Part shown: one piece after another, positions 7,144 to 15,429 of the stretch | How the letters are laid out: each line of letters begins with the position of its first letter | Numbering within the stretch: the stretch's first letter is position 1 | Assembly: GCF_004297405.1 (NCBI RefSeq) | Contig: NZ_SCVC01000033.1 | Span: 1-64,000, forward strand | Reading direction: 5' to 3' | DNA: 64,000 nucleotides | Source: Reyranella sp. | GTDB lineage: Bacteria; Pseudomonadota; Alphaproteobacteria; Reyranellales; Reyranellaceae | Program-made: the position numbers and the translations under genes | Notes under the pieces: model-generated | The model's database searches: none | Seen by the model: the letters and a program-made list of their open reading frames with translations, nothing else | Told to the model about the DNA's origin: nothing

Positions 7144-9242
7144 CTGCCGCCGCCGTCCTGCCGCCGCTGCGAGAGGACCTCACCCTCTCGCCGGGGCCGC
7201 TGTCGGAAGGTCAACCCACCTGGTCGATCTACGATCCGGCGCGCCATCGCTTCGTGCGGTTGGGCTGGCTCGACTTCGAGATCCTGAGCCGCTGGGGCCT
7301 GCGCGCACCCGACGCGATCCTGGCTGCGATCGCCGCCGAAACGACCTTGCGGCCGAGCACCGACGATATCGTGCGCTTCGCCAAGTTCGCACGCGGCGCG
7401 GGCCTTCTGCAGGCGACCACGGCGGCCGAGACGGCGCAGATGGCCGCTGAGCGGGCATTCGAGCGCAAGTCCGCGGCCTCCTGGTTGGTGCACAATTATC
7501 TCTTCCTGCGCCTGCGGCTGGTCAATCCCGACCGCTTCCTGACAGCCGCCCTGCCGTTGGTCCGCTGGATATTCACGCGGGCCGGCATGATCGGCATCGC
7601 CACCTTGGGTGTGTTGGCGCTGTTCCTGATCTCGCGTGACTGGGAACGCTACAGCCACAGCCTGATCGAGCAGACCACGGTCGACGGGCTGATCCAGATG
7701 GGCATCGCCATCTCCTTTGCCAAGGTGTTCCACGAACTGGGGCATGGCTTCGCGACCAAGCTCTACGGCTGCCGTGTGCCTTCGATGGGCATCGCGTTCC
7801 TGGTGATGTGGCCGGTGCTGTGGACCGACACGACCGACGCCTGGCGGCTCACGGATCGTCGGCAACGGTTGGTGATCGATTCCGCTGGGATGGGCGCGGA
7901 AATCCTGATCGCCGCCGTGGCGTCGATCGCCTGGGCGGTGCTGCCGGACGGGCCGACACGCAGTGCCATGTTTGTGCTCTCGAGTTCGACATGGCTGCTG
8001 ACGCTGTTGGTCAACATCAGCCCGCTGATGCGCTTCGACGGCTACTACATCCTTTCGGACCTGCTGGATTTTCCCAACCTGCAGGAGCGCGGCTTCGCCT
8101 ATACGCGCTGGCTGCTGCGCGAGATGCTGTTCCGGCCCAATGTCGCACCGCCGGAGCAACTGCCGCCGCATCTCGTCCGGGTAATCGTCACCTGGTCGAT
8201 CGCGACCTGGATCTACCGCTTCTTCCTGTTCATGGGCATTGCGGTGCTGGTCTACCACCTCACCTTCAAGGTCCTGGGCGTGGTGCTGATGGTGATCGAG
8301 ATCTGGTTCTTCGTCGCCCGGCCGATCGTGAAGGAGCTGGGCGTGTGGGCCAAGCTGCCGACGGTCCGCAAGCCCAATCGTTACACCTGGGGCACGCTGG
8401 CGGTCTTTGCGTTGCTGCTGTTGGCCCTGCTGGTGCCGTGGCGTGGCCGGGTTGATGCACCGGCGTTGCTGCGGGCCGAACGTCAGGCGGTGCTCTTGGC
8501 GGCTGAGCCGGGCCGGCTCGTCTCGATGATTAGCGAGAAGGCGCGGGTCACCGAGGGGCAGGTCCTGTTCCGCATGGACTCGGTCGAGATCGATCACGAT
8601 ATCGCTGCCGCCCGCGCGCAGCTCGAAGCGGCGCAGGCCGAGCAGACAGCCGGCACCTACAATCCCGAACGCCGCCGCGCTCAGCAGGCGACCCTGGCGC
8701 GCACCTCGGAGGCAGGCGCAGCTCTGGCCCGCTCGGAAAGTCGCGCCGGCAGCCTCGAAGTTACGGCGCCCTTTGCCGGCGAAATACGAGACATCCCGTC
8801 CGACCTGCGCGTCGGAGCGCAGATCCGCCGGCTGGAGCGGCTGGGCGTTCTGGTCGCGGCCGAGACCTCGGTGGTCGAGGCCTTCGTGTCGGAAGCCGAT
8901 CTCGATCGCGTCCAGCCGGGCGCTGCCGCGCGCTTCATCCAGGTCGACGGTGATACGCTCTCGCTCAAGGTCGCGGAGGTGGCGCATGCCTCCACGCGGG
9001 CGCTCGAGGTGATCGAGCTCGCCTCGACGCATGAAGGGCCGATCTCGGTGCGCCGCGGACCGCAGAACACGCTGATACCCGAACACGCGCTCTATCGTGT
9101 CCTGCTGGTCGGCGAGCGGCCGCTGGGTACGACCACGTCGCGCACCGTCGGCACCGTCGTGATCGATGCGCCGCCACGCAGCATCGCCGACATCATCTAC
9201 CGGCGCGCCGTTGCGCTCTTCCTGCGCGAGGCCTCGCCCTAG
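7140..9242 (+). CDS. PqqD-like / M50 site-2-type metalloprotease / HlyD fusion protein
   Basis: This 700-residue polytopic protein starts with GTG in a 4 bp overlap with the preceding stop. Residues about 25-95 look PqqD-like (WSIYDPARHRFVRL and following helices). The M50 domain has the zinc motif HELGH (H198, E199, H202) in a membrane helix and the third-ligand motif NISPLMRFDGYY, with D300. Several more transmembrane helices follow to about residue 440. The C-terminal third (about 445-690) is HlyD-like, with lipoyl halves near 'LLAAEPGRLVSMI' and 'EVTAPFAGEIRDI'. The catalytic residues look intact, so it may cut a membrane or secreted substrate during export. It is the last gene of the export cluster and shares a CTAG stop overlap with the convergent dapA-like gene. 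Confidence 0.8.
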   Translation: MTAAAVLPPLREDLTLSPGPLSEGQPTWSIYDPARHRFVRLGWLDFEILSRWGLRAPDAILAAIAAETTLRPSTDDIVRFAKFARGAGLLQATTAAETAQMAAERAFERKSAASWLVHNYLFLRLRLVNPDRFLTAALPLVRWIFTRAGMIGIATLGVLALFLISRDWERYSHSLIEQTTVDGLIQMGIAISFAKVFHELGHGFATKLYGCRVPSMGIAFLVMWPVLWTDTTDAWRLTDRRQRLVIDSAGMGAEILIAAVASIAWAVLPDGPTRSAMFVLSSSTWLLTLLVNISPLMRFDGYYILSDLLDFPNLQERGFAYTRWLLREMLFRPNVAPPEQLPPHLVRVIVTWSIATWIYRFFLFMGIAVLVYHLTFKVLGVVLMVIEIWFFVARPIVKELGVWAKLPTVRKPNRYTWGTLAVFALLLLALLVPWRGRVDAPALLRAERQAVLLAAEPGRLVSMISEKARVTEGQVLFRMDSVEIDHDIAAARAQLEAAQAEQTAGTYNPERRRAQQATLARTSEAGAALARSESRAGSLEVTAPFAGEIRDIPSDLRVGAQIRRLERLGVLVAAETSVVEAFVSEADLDRVQPGAAARFIQVDGDTLSLKVAEVAHASTRALEVIELASTHEGPISVRRGPQNTLIPEHALYRVLLVGERPLGTTTSRTVGTVVIDAPPRSIADIIYRRAVALFLREASP

Positions 9243-10123
9243 GCTGCTGCGCGCTGGTCGAAGTAGGCGTCGAGCCGCTTGGCCAGGCCGTCGGAAATCC
9301 GCGTCAGCGGCAGCCGGCATTCGGGCGAGGCGATCAGGCCCTGCCGCCACAGCAGATACTTGATCGGCATTGGATTGGCTTCGGCGAAGAGCAGCGGCAC
9401 GAATTGGGCAAGCGGCACCCAGGCAGCGCGCGCGCCCACCACATCGTTGGCCGCAAAGCGACGGCCGACCTCGATGAAGCGTTCGGTCATCAGATGGCTG
9501 GCTGCCAGGATGCCGCCCTCGGCGCCGTGCGCCATCATGGTGAAGTAGAGCGCGTCCTCGCCGGTCAGTATGGAGAAGTCTGCCGGCTTGCGCGCTAGTA
9601 GCTCGAGCGATTGCGCGATGCTGCCGGAACTGTCCTTGGCGCCGACGATGTTCGGAACCTGAGCCAATTCCAGCAGCGAATCGTTGGAGAGGTTCACGGC
9701 CGTGCGATAGGGGATGTTGTAGATCAGCACGTCGCGATCGGTCGCTGCCGCAATTTGGCGGAAGTGGGCAATCAGCCCGTCCTGGCTCGGCCGGTTGTAG
9801 TACGGGCAGACCGACACGATGCCCTCGAAGGGAATGCGCTCAAGTCGCTTCAGTGTCTTCTCGACCTTGCGCGTGGCATTGCCACCCACCCCGACCAAGA
9901 TCGGAACGCGGCCGCGCACCACGGCCGCAGTGCGCTCGACCACTGCGTCGATCTCCGCTTCGTCGAGGGTAGGGGATTCACCGGTGGTGCCGAGCGGGAA
10001 CAGACCGTCGGCGCCAGCCTTGATGTAATGCTCGACCAGGCGGTCGTAGCTCTCGAAATCGACGGCACCGTCCTTGAACGGCGTGATCAGCGGCACCCAG
10101 AGGCCGGAAATGCGGGTTGTCAT
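9239..10123 (-). CDS. 4-hydroxy-tetrahydrodipicolinate synthase (DapA) or close family member
   Basis: A 294-residue TIM-barrel aldolase of the DHDPS/NAL superfamily. It has the TTGES phosphate/carboxylate loop (about residue 45), the catalytic Tyr in IYNIPYR and the Schiff-base Lys in VGAKDSSG. The Arg after the Tyr motif, used by true DapA to bind the second substrate's carboxylate, is present. The family condenses pyruvate with aspartate semialdehyde in lysine and cell-wall synthesis. A divergent LysR regulator 80 bp away suggests instead an inducible catabolic aldolase, since housekeeping dapA is rarely paired this way. It converges on the M50 gene, and the two stops share the palindrome CTAG. 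Confidence 0.75.
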   Translation of the reverse strand: MTTRISGLWVPLITPFKDGAVDFESYDRLVEHYIKAGADGLFPLGTTGESPTLDEAEIDAVVERTAAVVRGRVPILVGVGGNATRKVEKTLKRLERIPFEGIVSVCPYYNRPSQDGLIAHFRQIAAATDRDVLIYNIPYRTAVNLSNDSLLELAQVPNIVGAKDSSGSIAQSLELLARKPADFSILTGEDALYFTMMAHGAEGGILAASHLMTERFIEVGRRFAANDVVGARAAWVPLAQFVPLLFAEANPMPIKYLLWRQGLIASPECRLPLTRISDGLAKRLDAYFDQRAAA

Positions 10124-10170
10124 GGCGTCACGCTATGCCTGGCTGTAAAATAAGAAAATCGAATGTTTTT

Positions 10171-10200
10171 GATAATATCGTTCACTTAACGTTATATATC
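10171..10200. promoter_or_regulatory. Candidate LysR operator between dapA-like and lysR genes
   Basis: This 80 bp intergenic region is far more AT-rich than its surroundings. It contains an interrupted dyad centred on CGTT-CACTT-AACG (10179-10191), flanked by ATAAT and TTATAT arms. Length and position fit a LysR-type T-N11-A site serving both divergent genes. This rests on pattern and context only. Confidence 0.4.
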
Positions 10201-10203
10201 CCG

Positions 10204-11097
10204 ATGCGTAGGGATCTCGATCTGGCGCTGGTGCGTGCCTTCTTGACGGTCGTCGAATCGGGCGGCGTTACGCGCGCGGCCGCCGTCCTCGGCATGAGCC
10301 AGGCGGCGGCCAGCCAGCAGATCAAGCGGTTGGAAGAGGCATTGGACTGCCGCCTGTTCGAACGCCAGGGTCGCGGTCTTGTCCTGGCGCCGGCCGGCGA
10401 GAGATTGCTCGCGCAGGCGCGCCGGCTGGTGGCGATGAACGACGAAGTCTGGTCGTCAATGCGCACGCCGCAGTTCGAGGGCGAGGTTCGCTTCGGCGTG
10501 CCCTACGACATCATTGGCAGTTTCGTGCCGCCGATACTGCGCGGCTTTGCCAAGGCGCAGCCGCGCGTCCGCGTCTCGCTGGTCTGCGAAGACTCGAAGA
10601 TCGTACGCGAGCAGTTGAAGTCGGGAGGCGTCGATCTCGCGCTCACGACAGAGACGGAATGCGGCCGCCATGGCGAAACCTTGCGCACCGATCGTCTGGT
10701 TTGGGTGGGTACGCCAGGAGGCGATGCGCATCTCAAGGATCCGCTGCCGGTGTCTCTCGGTGCGCCGACATGTGTCTTCCGGCCCATTGCCATCGAGGCC
10801 TTGGGCAAGACGCGACGTGACTGGCGCGCGGTCTGCGAGGTGAGCCGGCTGGAGCCTGTCTATGCGGTCCTCGAAGCTGGCCTTGCCGTTGCACCGTTGT
10901 TGCGTTCCTCAGTGCCTGAGCGCTTTGAAATCTTTGCCGGTGCGGCTGCGCGTGCCGCAAAGCTGCCGTCGCTGCCGGAGTTCCGCATCAATCTCTATGC
11001 GCCGCCGGGCCTCAGTCCTGCCGCGCGCGATCTCGCAGATCATGTGCGCGCAAGCTTCTCCGGCCGTCCGCGCGGGAACCAGATGCCCAACAATTGA
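10204..11097 (+). CDS. LysR-family transcriptional regulator
   Basis: A 297-residue protein with an N-terminal winged helix-turn-helix (residues 5-65: 'LVRAFLTVVESGGVTRAAAVLGMSQAAASQQIKRLE'), a linker helix and a periplasmic-binding-protein-like effector domain (about 90-290). I chose the ATG at 10204, which gives the canonical N-terminus MRRDLDLALVRAF. The reading frame is open upstream to 10117, but those codons are AT-rich and run through the presumed operator. It is divergent from the dapA-like gene and likely regulates it. The effector cannot be predicted. Confidence 0.85.
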   Translation: MRRDLDLALVRAFLTVVESGGVTRAAAVLGMSQAAASQQIKRLEEALDCRLFERQGRGLVLAPAGERLLAQARRLVAMNDEVWSSMRTPQFEGEVRFGVPYDIIGSFVPPILRGFAKAQPRVRVSLVCEDSKIVREQLKSGGVDLALTTETECGRHGETLRTDRLVWVGTPGGDAHLKDPLPVSLGAPTCVFRPIAIEALGKTRRDWRAVCEVSRLEPVYAVLEAGLAVAPLLRSSVPERFEIFAGAAARAAKLPSLPEFRINLYAPPGLSPAARDLADHVRASFSGRPRGNQMPNN

Positions 11098-11147
11098 TAC
11101 CAAGCGACATCTGTTGAGATGGCTGCCTGCCGCCTATCCTCGCGCGC

Positions 11148-11363
11148 ATGAGATTTCTCCTCGGCTGGGGCTTCAAACTGGGTCTGCTCGCCATCGCCTA
11201 TCTGGCGTTGACCGGCGGCCTGTCGCTCAAGCTGCCGCAGACCGTGCTGGGCTACGAGGTGCCGCGTGAGGCGCACCAGTGGGCCGAGCGTGCCAACGGT
11301 CTCAATGAGTTGACCGACAAGGCGCAGTCCAGCGCCAAGACGATCGTCGACAGGGTGAGATAA
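11148..11363 (+). CDS. Small single-pass membrane protein, unknown function
   Basis: A 71-residue protein with one hydrophobic helix (residues 4-24, LLGWGFKLGLLAIAYLALTG) and a charged helical tail. It belongs to no family I recognise. A strong intrinsic terminator follows directly, which supports a real transcript ending here. It may be co-transcribed with the upstream lysR gene (50 bp gap). Confidence 0.55.
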   Translation: MRFLLGWGFKLGLLAIAYLALTGGLSLKLPQTVLGYEVPREAHQWAERANGLNELTDKAQSSAKTIVDRVR

Positions 11364-11383
11364 GAGTTCAAGAGGGGGCGTCC

Positions 11384-11424
11384 AAGGGGCCTGGGGAGTT
11401 CGCTTTCCAGGCCCCTTGTTTTTT
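11384..11424 (+). terminator. Intrinsic terminator
   Basis: A perfect 11 bp stem, AAGGGGCCTGG (11384-11394) with CCAGGCCCCTT (11407-11417), has a 12 nt loop and is followed by GTTTTTT. It ends the lysR/small membrane protein transcript. Confidence 0.9.
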
Positions 11425-11520
11425 CCGGTCACGCCCTCCAGCGACATCAAACCGTCACCGACCCATGTTTGATCCGGACCACGGGCATGTGGTTCGGTGG
11501 AGGGCACAGTGGACGGTGCA

Positions 11521-12093
11521 ATGAGTGACGCAGTTCGAGAGACGTCGCGCGACGTCAGCGTGCGGCCTTCGACCGAGACCGACGTGCCGGCGATGGTGGC
11601 GATCTATACCCACCACATCACGCGTGGCTTGGGCGAGTTCGACCCCGAACCCATGCACGCCGACGACATCAAGCGCCGCCGTAAGAACATGCTGCGCCGC
11701 CGGCTGCCGCATCTCGTCGCCGAGCGCGGCGGCGCTGTCGTGGGCTATGCCTATGCCGTGCCGTTCCGCAAGCGGCCAGCCTATCGCTACGCCGTGAAGC
11801 ACTCGATCTATGTGCACTCCGAGCATCTGCATTCGGGTATTGGCCGGCTTCTCCTGCCAGCCCTGATCGATGCCTGCACGAGCGCCGGCTTCCGTCAGAT
11901 GTTCGCCTATATCGACGCCGACAACACGGCCTCACAGAAGCTGCACGAGGTTCATGGCTTTCGGCGGGTCGGCCTGCTCGAAGGCGTGGGGTTCAAGTAC
12001 GGCACCTGGACCGACAGCCTGCTGATGCAGCGCGCCATCGGCGACGGCGCGACCACACCTCCAACCGAACTGGCCTATTCCCGCACCACATAG
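11521..12093 (+). CDS. GNAT N-acetyltransferase, phosphinothricin acetyltransferase (Pat/Bar)-like
   Basis: About 190 residues; an in-frame GTG at 11497 would add eight. It has the GNAT fold with an R/QxxGxG/A-type acetyl-CoA loop ('HLHSGIGRLLLPAL') and the 'YIDADNTASQKLHEVHGFRRVG' segment typical of Pat/Bar-like and MddA-like enzymes. These acetylate phosphinothricin, methionine sulfoximine or related amino acids. The 3' end overlaps the convergent decarboxylase gene by 19 bp. The substrate is not known from sequence. Confidence 0.75.
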   Translation: MSDAVRETSRDVSVRPSTETDVPAMVAIYTHHITRGLGEFDPEPMHADDIKRRRKNMLRRRLPHLVAERGGAVVGYAYAVPFRKRPAYRYAVKHSIYVHSEHLHSGIGRLLLPALIDACTSAGFRQMFAYIDADNTASQKLHEVHGFRRVGLLEGVGFKYGTWTDSLLMQRAIGDGATTPPTELAYSRTT

Positions 12094-14444
12094 GTGTGGA
12101 AACGGACAGCACCGTCTCTGTCGACTTCGCGATAGATGCCCTGGATCTCGACCTCGAAACCGGGGAAGAGGTTGGCCGCCTTCTCGAACATGCCGAGATA
12201 GTCGAGCATCGGCTTGGCCCGTTCGTCGAGCCGTTCGCCGGGAACGATGCTGGCGATGCCGGGCGGATAGACCACGAACATGGTCGTGGCGATGCGGCCG
12301 GCAGCCTGATCGATCGGTACGTAGTCGACATTGTTGCGCACGAGCTGGCGCACCGCTTCGTGTGGCGGCATCGCCGGCGTCGGCATGTGCTCGGGCGCGA
12401 ACTGCGCCTTTTGCAATGTGCTGACGGCGCTGTCGCGAAAGAAGGCATGCATCTCCGAGCAGAGGTCGCGCAGCCGGAGGCCAGAGTAGCGAGCTGGACG
12501 CCGCCGCACGAACTCGGTGATGACATCTTCGAGCCGTGCATTGTCGTCGTGCAACCGTTTGAAGGCCACGAGGCTCGACAGCAGCGTACCGGCCTTGCTC
12601 GATTCGACGCCCGGCGTTAGCAGGAAGAGCAGGGAGTTCAGGTCGTTTTTCTCCGGCACGACCTGGTTTTCGCGCAGATACTGAGCAACCACGGGCGCGG
12701 GAATCCCATGCGCGGCGTAGAGGCCGCTTTCGCGGTCGAAGCCCGGCGTCAGCAGGATCAGCTTGTTGGGATCGGTGATCGCATAGCCCGGTGCGACATG
12801 GCTGAAGCCGTGCCAGCGTTCACCAGGAGTAAGCTCCCAGTAACGCGCATCCGTGGCCAGGTCGTCGGTCGGCACTTCCTCCCATGCCGAATTACGGCCG
12901 TCGACCGATACACGATCGGGTACGAAGGCTTCGAAGAACCAGCGACGTACCGGATCGCGCTCCTTTTCCTCGAACTCACGTCGGACGGCGCGAACCTTCT
13001 TGCGCAGTTCGATGCCGAGGCGAATCGTGTCGTCCCACAGCACTTCGCCCGAACGGCCCTTCATCATCTGCGCGCCGACGTCGAGCGAGGCGAACAACGG
13101 ATAGAAGGGCGACGTCGAGGCGTGCAGCATGAAAAACTCGTTGAACCGTCGATGTTCGATGCGGCGGCGCTGTCCCTCGATGTGGCTGTCCTTGACGTGG
13201 ATCTGCGAGGCCTGGCTGAAGCTCGCGAGCTGCTTGTGCGCCGATTGCGTGGCGATGATGCCAGGCGCATCGGGGCCGAGGCCGGCGAGGCCCATGGCGA
13301 AGCGGCCGGCATAGATCGGGTGGAACTTCATGAATCCCGCCCAGGCTTCGTCGAACAGGATGTAATCGCAAAGGTGTCCGATCTTCTCGACGATCATGCG
13401 GGCGTCGTAGATCGTGCCGTCGTAGGTGCACTGTTCGATCACGGCAACGCGGAACGGGCGCTCACGCTTCCAGGCGTCCTTGTCCTCGATCAGCGGATGG
13501 GTGCGGATCTTCTCGCGGATGCGGGTTTCGTCGAAGGCTTCATGGAAGATCGGGCCGATCAGGCCATGAGTATTGCGGTCGGTCTCGAGGAAAACGGGAA
13601 TGCCACCACCCAGGAACAATGCCCCATGGTGCGCCGCCTTGTGGTTGTTGCGGTCGAACAGCACCAGATCGCCTTCGGCGACCAGCGCCTGCAGCACGAT
13701 CTTGTTGGATGACGACGTGCCGTTCAGCACGAAGTAGGTCTTCTCGGCCCCGAAGATCGCCGCCGCTTCCTGCTGGGCCTTCAGCGCCGGGCCCTCGTGG
13801 ACCAGCAGGTCGCCGAGATCGAGCACCGAGTTGTCGAGGTCGTCGCGGAACACCGCTTCGCCCAGATGCTCGACGAAGATTCGGCCGATCGGGCTCCTGT
13901 TGTAGAAGATGCCGCCATTGTGGCCGGGGCAGGTCCAGAGCTGGTTGCCTTCCTCGGCGTAGTCGACGAGCGCGCCGAAGAATGGCGTCTTCAGGGTCTC
14001 GGCATACTGCTTCAGCCGGCTCACCAGGTTCTTGGCGATGAACTCCGGCGTTTCCTCGGAGAGGAAGATGTAGCCGTCGATATAGTCGAGCACTTCGACC
14101 GGGATATCCTCGAGCCGCTTGCGGCGGACCAGGATGACGATCGGCATTTCGAGGCCGCGCCGCCGCATCAAGTTAATCAGCGCAACGGCCTTGCCTTCGA
14201 GGCCCTTCTTGCCCCAGTCGACGACCATGCAGCCGACGGCGGCGTCGGTCTGGACCGCGATCTCGGCATCCTCGATGCGCCGGGCGCGCACGACCTGGAA
14301 GCCGAGCCTGTCGATGGCAGCGGTGATCTCCCCCAGCCGGTGGCCTTCGAGGTCGTCGGTGTCGAAGGCCGGTGTGCAGAAGAGGAAGGTGAAGCGCCTG
14401 AAGAAATCCATCAGTTGAGATCCGTCAATAGACTGCAGGGACAT
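12075..14444 (-). CDS. Orn/Lys/Arg decarboxylase (fold-type I, PLP)
   Basis: A 789-residue PLP enzyme of the large bacterial Orn/Lys/Arg decarboxylase family. The N-terminal wing domain is response-regulator-like (about 15-150) and starts after a short leader. The PLP domain holds 'CPGHNGG', 'NGTSSSNK' and the Schiff-base Lys404 in SAHKQL. A C-terminal domain follows. Such enzymes convert an amino acid to a polyamine or diamine and consume a proton, so they act in polyamine synthesis or acid resistance. I cannot choose the substrate by eye. The ATG at 14444 overlaps the ppk2 3' end by 20 bp; an alternative ATG at 14411 (MDFFRRF) leaves a 13 bp gap. The overlap suggests co-translation with PPK2. 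Confidence 0.85.
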   Translation of the reverse strand: MSLQSIDGSQLMDFFRRFTFLFCTPAFDTDDLEGHRLGEITAAIDRLGFQVVRARRIEDAEIAVQTDAAVGCMVVDWGKKGLEGKAVALINLMRRRGLEMPIVILVRRKRLEDIPVEVLDYIDGYIFLSEETPEFIAKNLVSRLKQYAETLKTPFFGALVDYAEEGNQLWTCPGHNGGIFYNRSPIGRIFVEHLGEAVFRDDLDNSVLDLGDLLVHEGPALKAQQEAAAIFGAEKTYFVLNGTSSSNKIVLQALVAEGDLVLFDRNNHKAAHHGALFLGGGIPVFLETDRNTHGLIGPIFHEAFDETRIREKIRTHPLIEDKDAWKRERPFRVAVIEQCTYDGTIYDARMIVEKIGHLCDYILFDEAWAGFMKFHPIYAGRFAMGLAGLGPDAPGIIATQSAHKQLASFSQASQIHVKDSHIEGQRRRIEHRRFNEFFMLHASTSPFYPLFASLDVGAQMMKGRSGEVLWDDTIRLGIELRKKVRAVRREFEEKERDPVRRWFFEAFVPDRVSVDGRNSAWEEVPTDDLATDARYWELTPGERWHGFSHVAPGYAITDPNKLILLTPGFDRESGLYAAHGIPAPVVAQYLRENQVVPEKNDLNSLLFLLTPGVESSKAGTLLSSLVAFKRLHDDNARLEDVITEFVRRRPARYSGLRLRDLCSEMHAFFRDSAVSTLQKAQFAPEHMPTPAMPPHEAVRQLVRNNVDYVPIDQAAGRIATTMFVVYPPGIASIVPGERLDERAKPMLDYLGMFEKAANLFPGFEVEIQGIYREVDRDGAVRFHTYVVRE

Positions 14445-15342
14445 AGAGTTCGGGCGCGACGGGCGTGCGCAAATAGTCGGGCTTGTGCTCGCGCTGCGGC
14501 AGCACGATAGCGTCCTGCGTCACCTCCTGATAGGGCACCTGCTGCAGGAGGTGGTGGATGCAGTTGAGCCGCGCCCGCCGCTTGTTGTTGCCCTCGATCA
14601 CCCACCAGCGCGCCTCGGGGATATGGGTGCGCGCCAGCATCTCCTCCTTGGCCTTGGTGTACTCTTCCCAGCGGCGCCGGGATTCGAGATCCATGGGAGA
14701 GAGCTTCCACTGCTTCATCGGGTCATGGATGCGCATCAGGAAGCGGAGGTTCTGCTCCTCGTCGGTGATCGAGAACCAGTACTTCACCAGGATGATGCCG
14801 GAGCGGACCAGCATGCGTTCGAACTCCGGCACGGTCCGAAAGAACTCCTCGACCTCGGTCTCGCTGCAGAAGCCCATGACGCGCTCGACGCCGGCGCGGT
14901 TGTACCAGCTGCGGTCGAACAGCACGATTTCACCGGCGGCCGGCAGGTGCGCCGCGTAGCGCTGGAAGTACCATTGCGTCCGTTCGCGTTCGCTCGGCGC
15001 CGAGAGGGCCACGGTACGGCAGATACGCGGATTGAGCCGCTGCGTCACGCGCTTGATCACGCCGCCCTTGCCGGCGGCATCGCGGCCCTCGAACAGCACC
15101 ACGACCTTGAGTTTGTGGTTGATCACCCAGGCCTGCAGCTTGATCAGCTCGCGCTGCAGGCGCAGCAGCTCGGTGAAATAGAACCTGCGGTCGATTTCGT
15201 TGTGTCGCGTCAGATCGGGTTGATCGGGCAGGTGCGACAGCAGCTCGTCGCCAAGCTCCAGTTCGAGCTCCTCGTCGAGGCTGTCGGCCAGCTCGCGGCG
15301 GACGCGGTCTTCGAGCGTGTCTCTGTTCAGTTTACTGTCCAT
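14425..15342 (-). CDS. ppk2: Polyphosphate kinase 2 (PPK2 family)
   Basis: A 305-residue single-domain PPK2. The Walker A loop is GRDAAGKG (86-93), Walker B is in LFDRSWYNRAG, and the lid segment is basic. It uses polyphosphate to phosphorylate nucleoside mono- or diphosphates, or the reverse. The N-terminal 50 residues form an acidic, Leu/Glu-rich helical extension. The gene runs straight into the amino-acid decarboxylase, so the two are probably one operon, possibly a stress or energy-limitation module. Whether it is class I (NDP) or class II (NMP) cannot be set from the visible motifs. Confidence 0.9.
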   Translation of the reverse strand: MDSKLNRDTLEDRVRRELADSLDEELELELGDELLSHLPDQPDLTRHNEIDRRFYFTELLRLQRELIKLQAWVINHKLKVVVLFEGRDAAGKGGVIKRVTQRLNPRICRTVALSAPSERERTQWYFQRYAAHLPAAGEIVLFDRSWYNRAGVERVMGFCSETEVEEFFRTVPEFERMLVRSGIILVKYWFSITDEEQNLRFLMRIHDPMKQWKLSPMDLESRRRWEEYTKAKEEMLARTHIPEARWWVIEGNNKRRARLNCIHHLLQQVPYQEVTQDAIVLPQREHKPDYLRTPVAPELYVPAVY

Positions 15343-15429
15343 GGCAGGCCCTCCGTCACGTTCCGTCGTATAACGCGAGCGGAAGGTGAGCGCTGCCCGT
15401 GACAGTTTCGCGACAGCTGGAAGGAGTCT

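Noticed and set aside
7119..9350. 743-codon open frame antisense to the M50/HlyD gene
   Set aside because: It is a GC-rich shadow frame. Its composition (His/Arg/Gly/Gln-rich) is typical of antisense, and the plus-strand gene has clear domains.
10117..10203. Upstream start for the LysR gene
   Set aside because: The extra 29 codons are AT-rich and cover the intergenic dyad. LysR proteins normally begin near MRRDLDLALV.
12096..14510. Long plus-strand frames opposite the decarboxylase
   Set aside because: They are antisense to a protein with clear catalytic motifs and have no recognisable domain.
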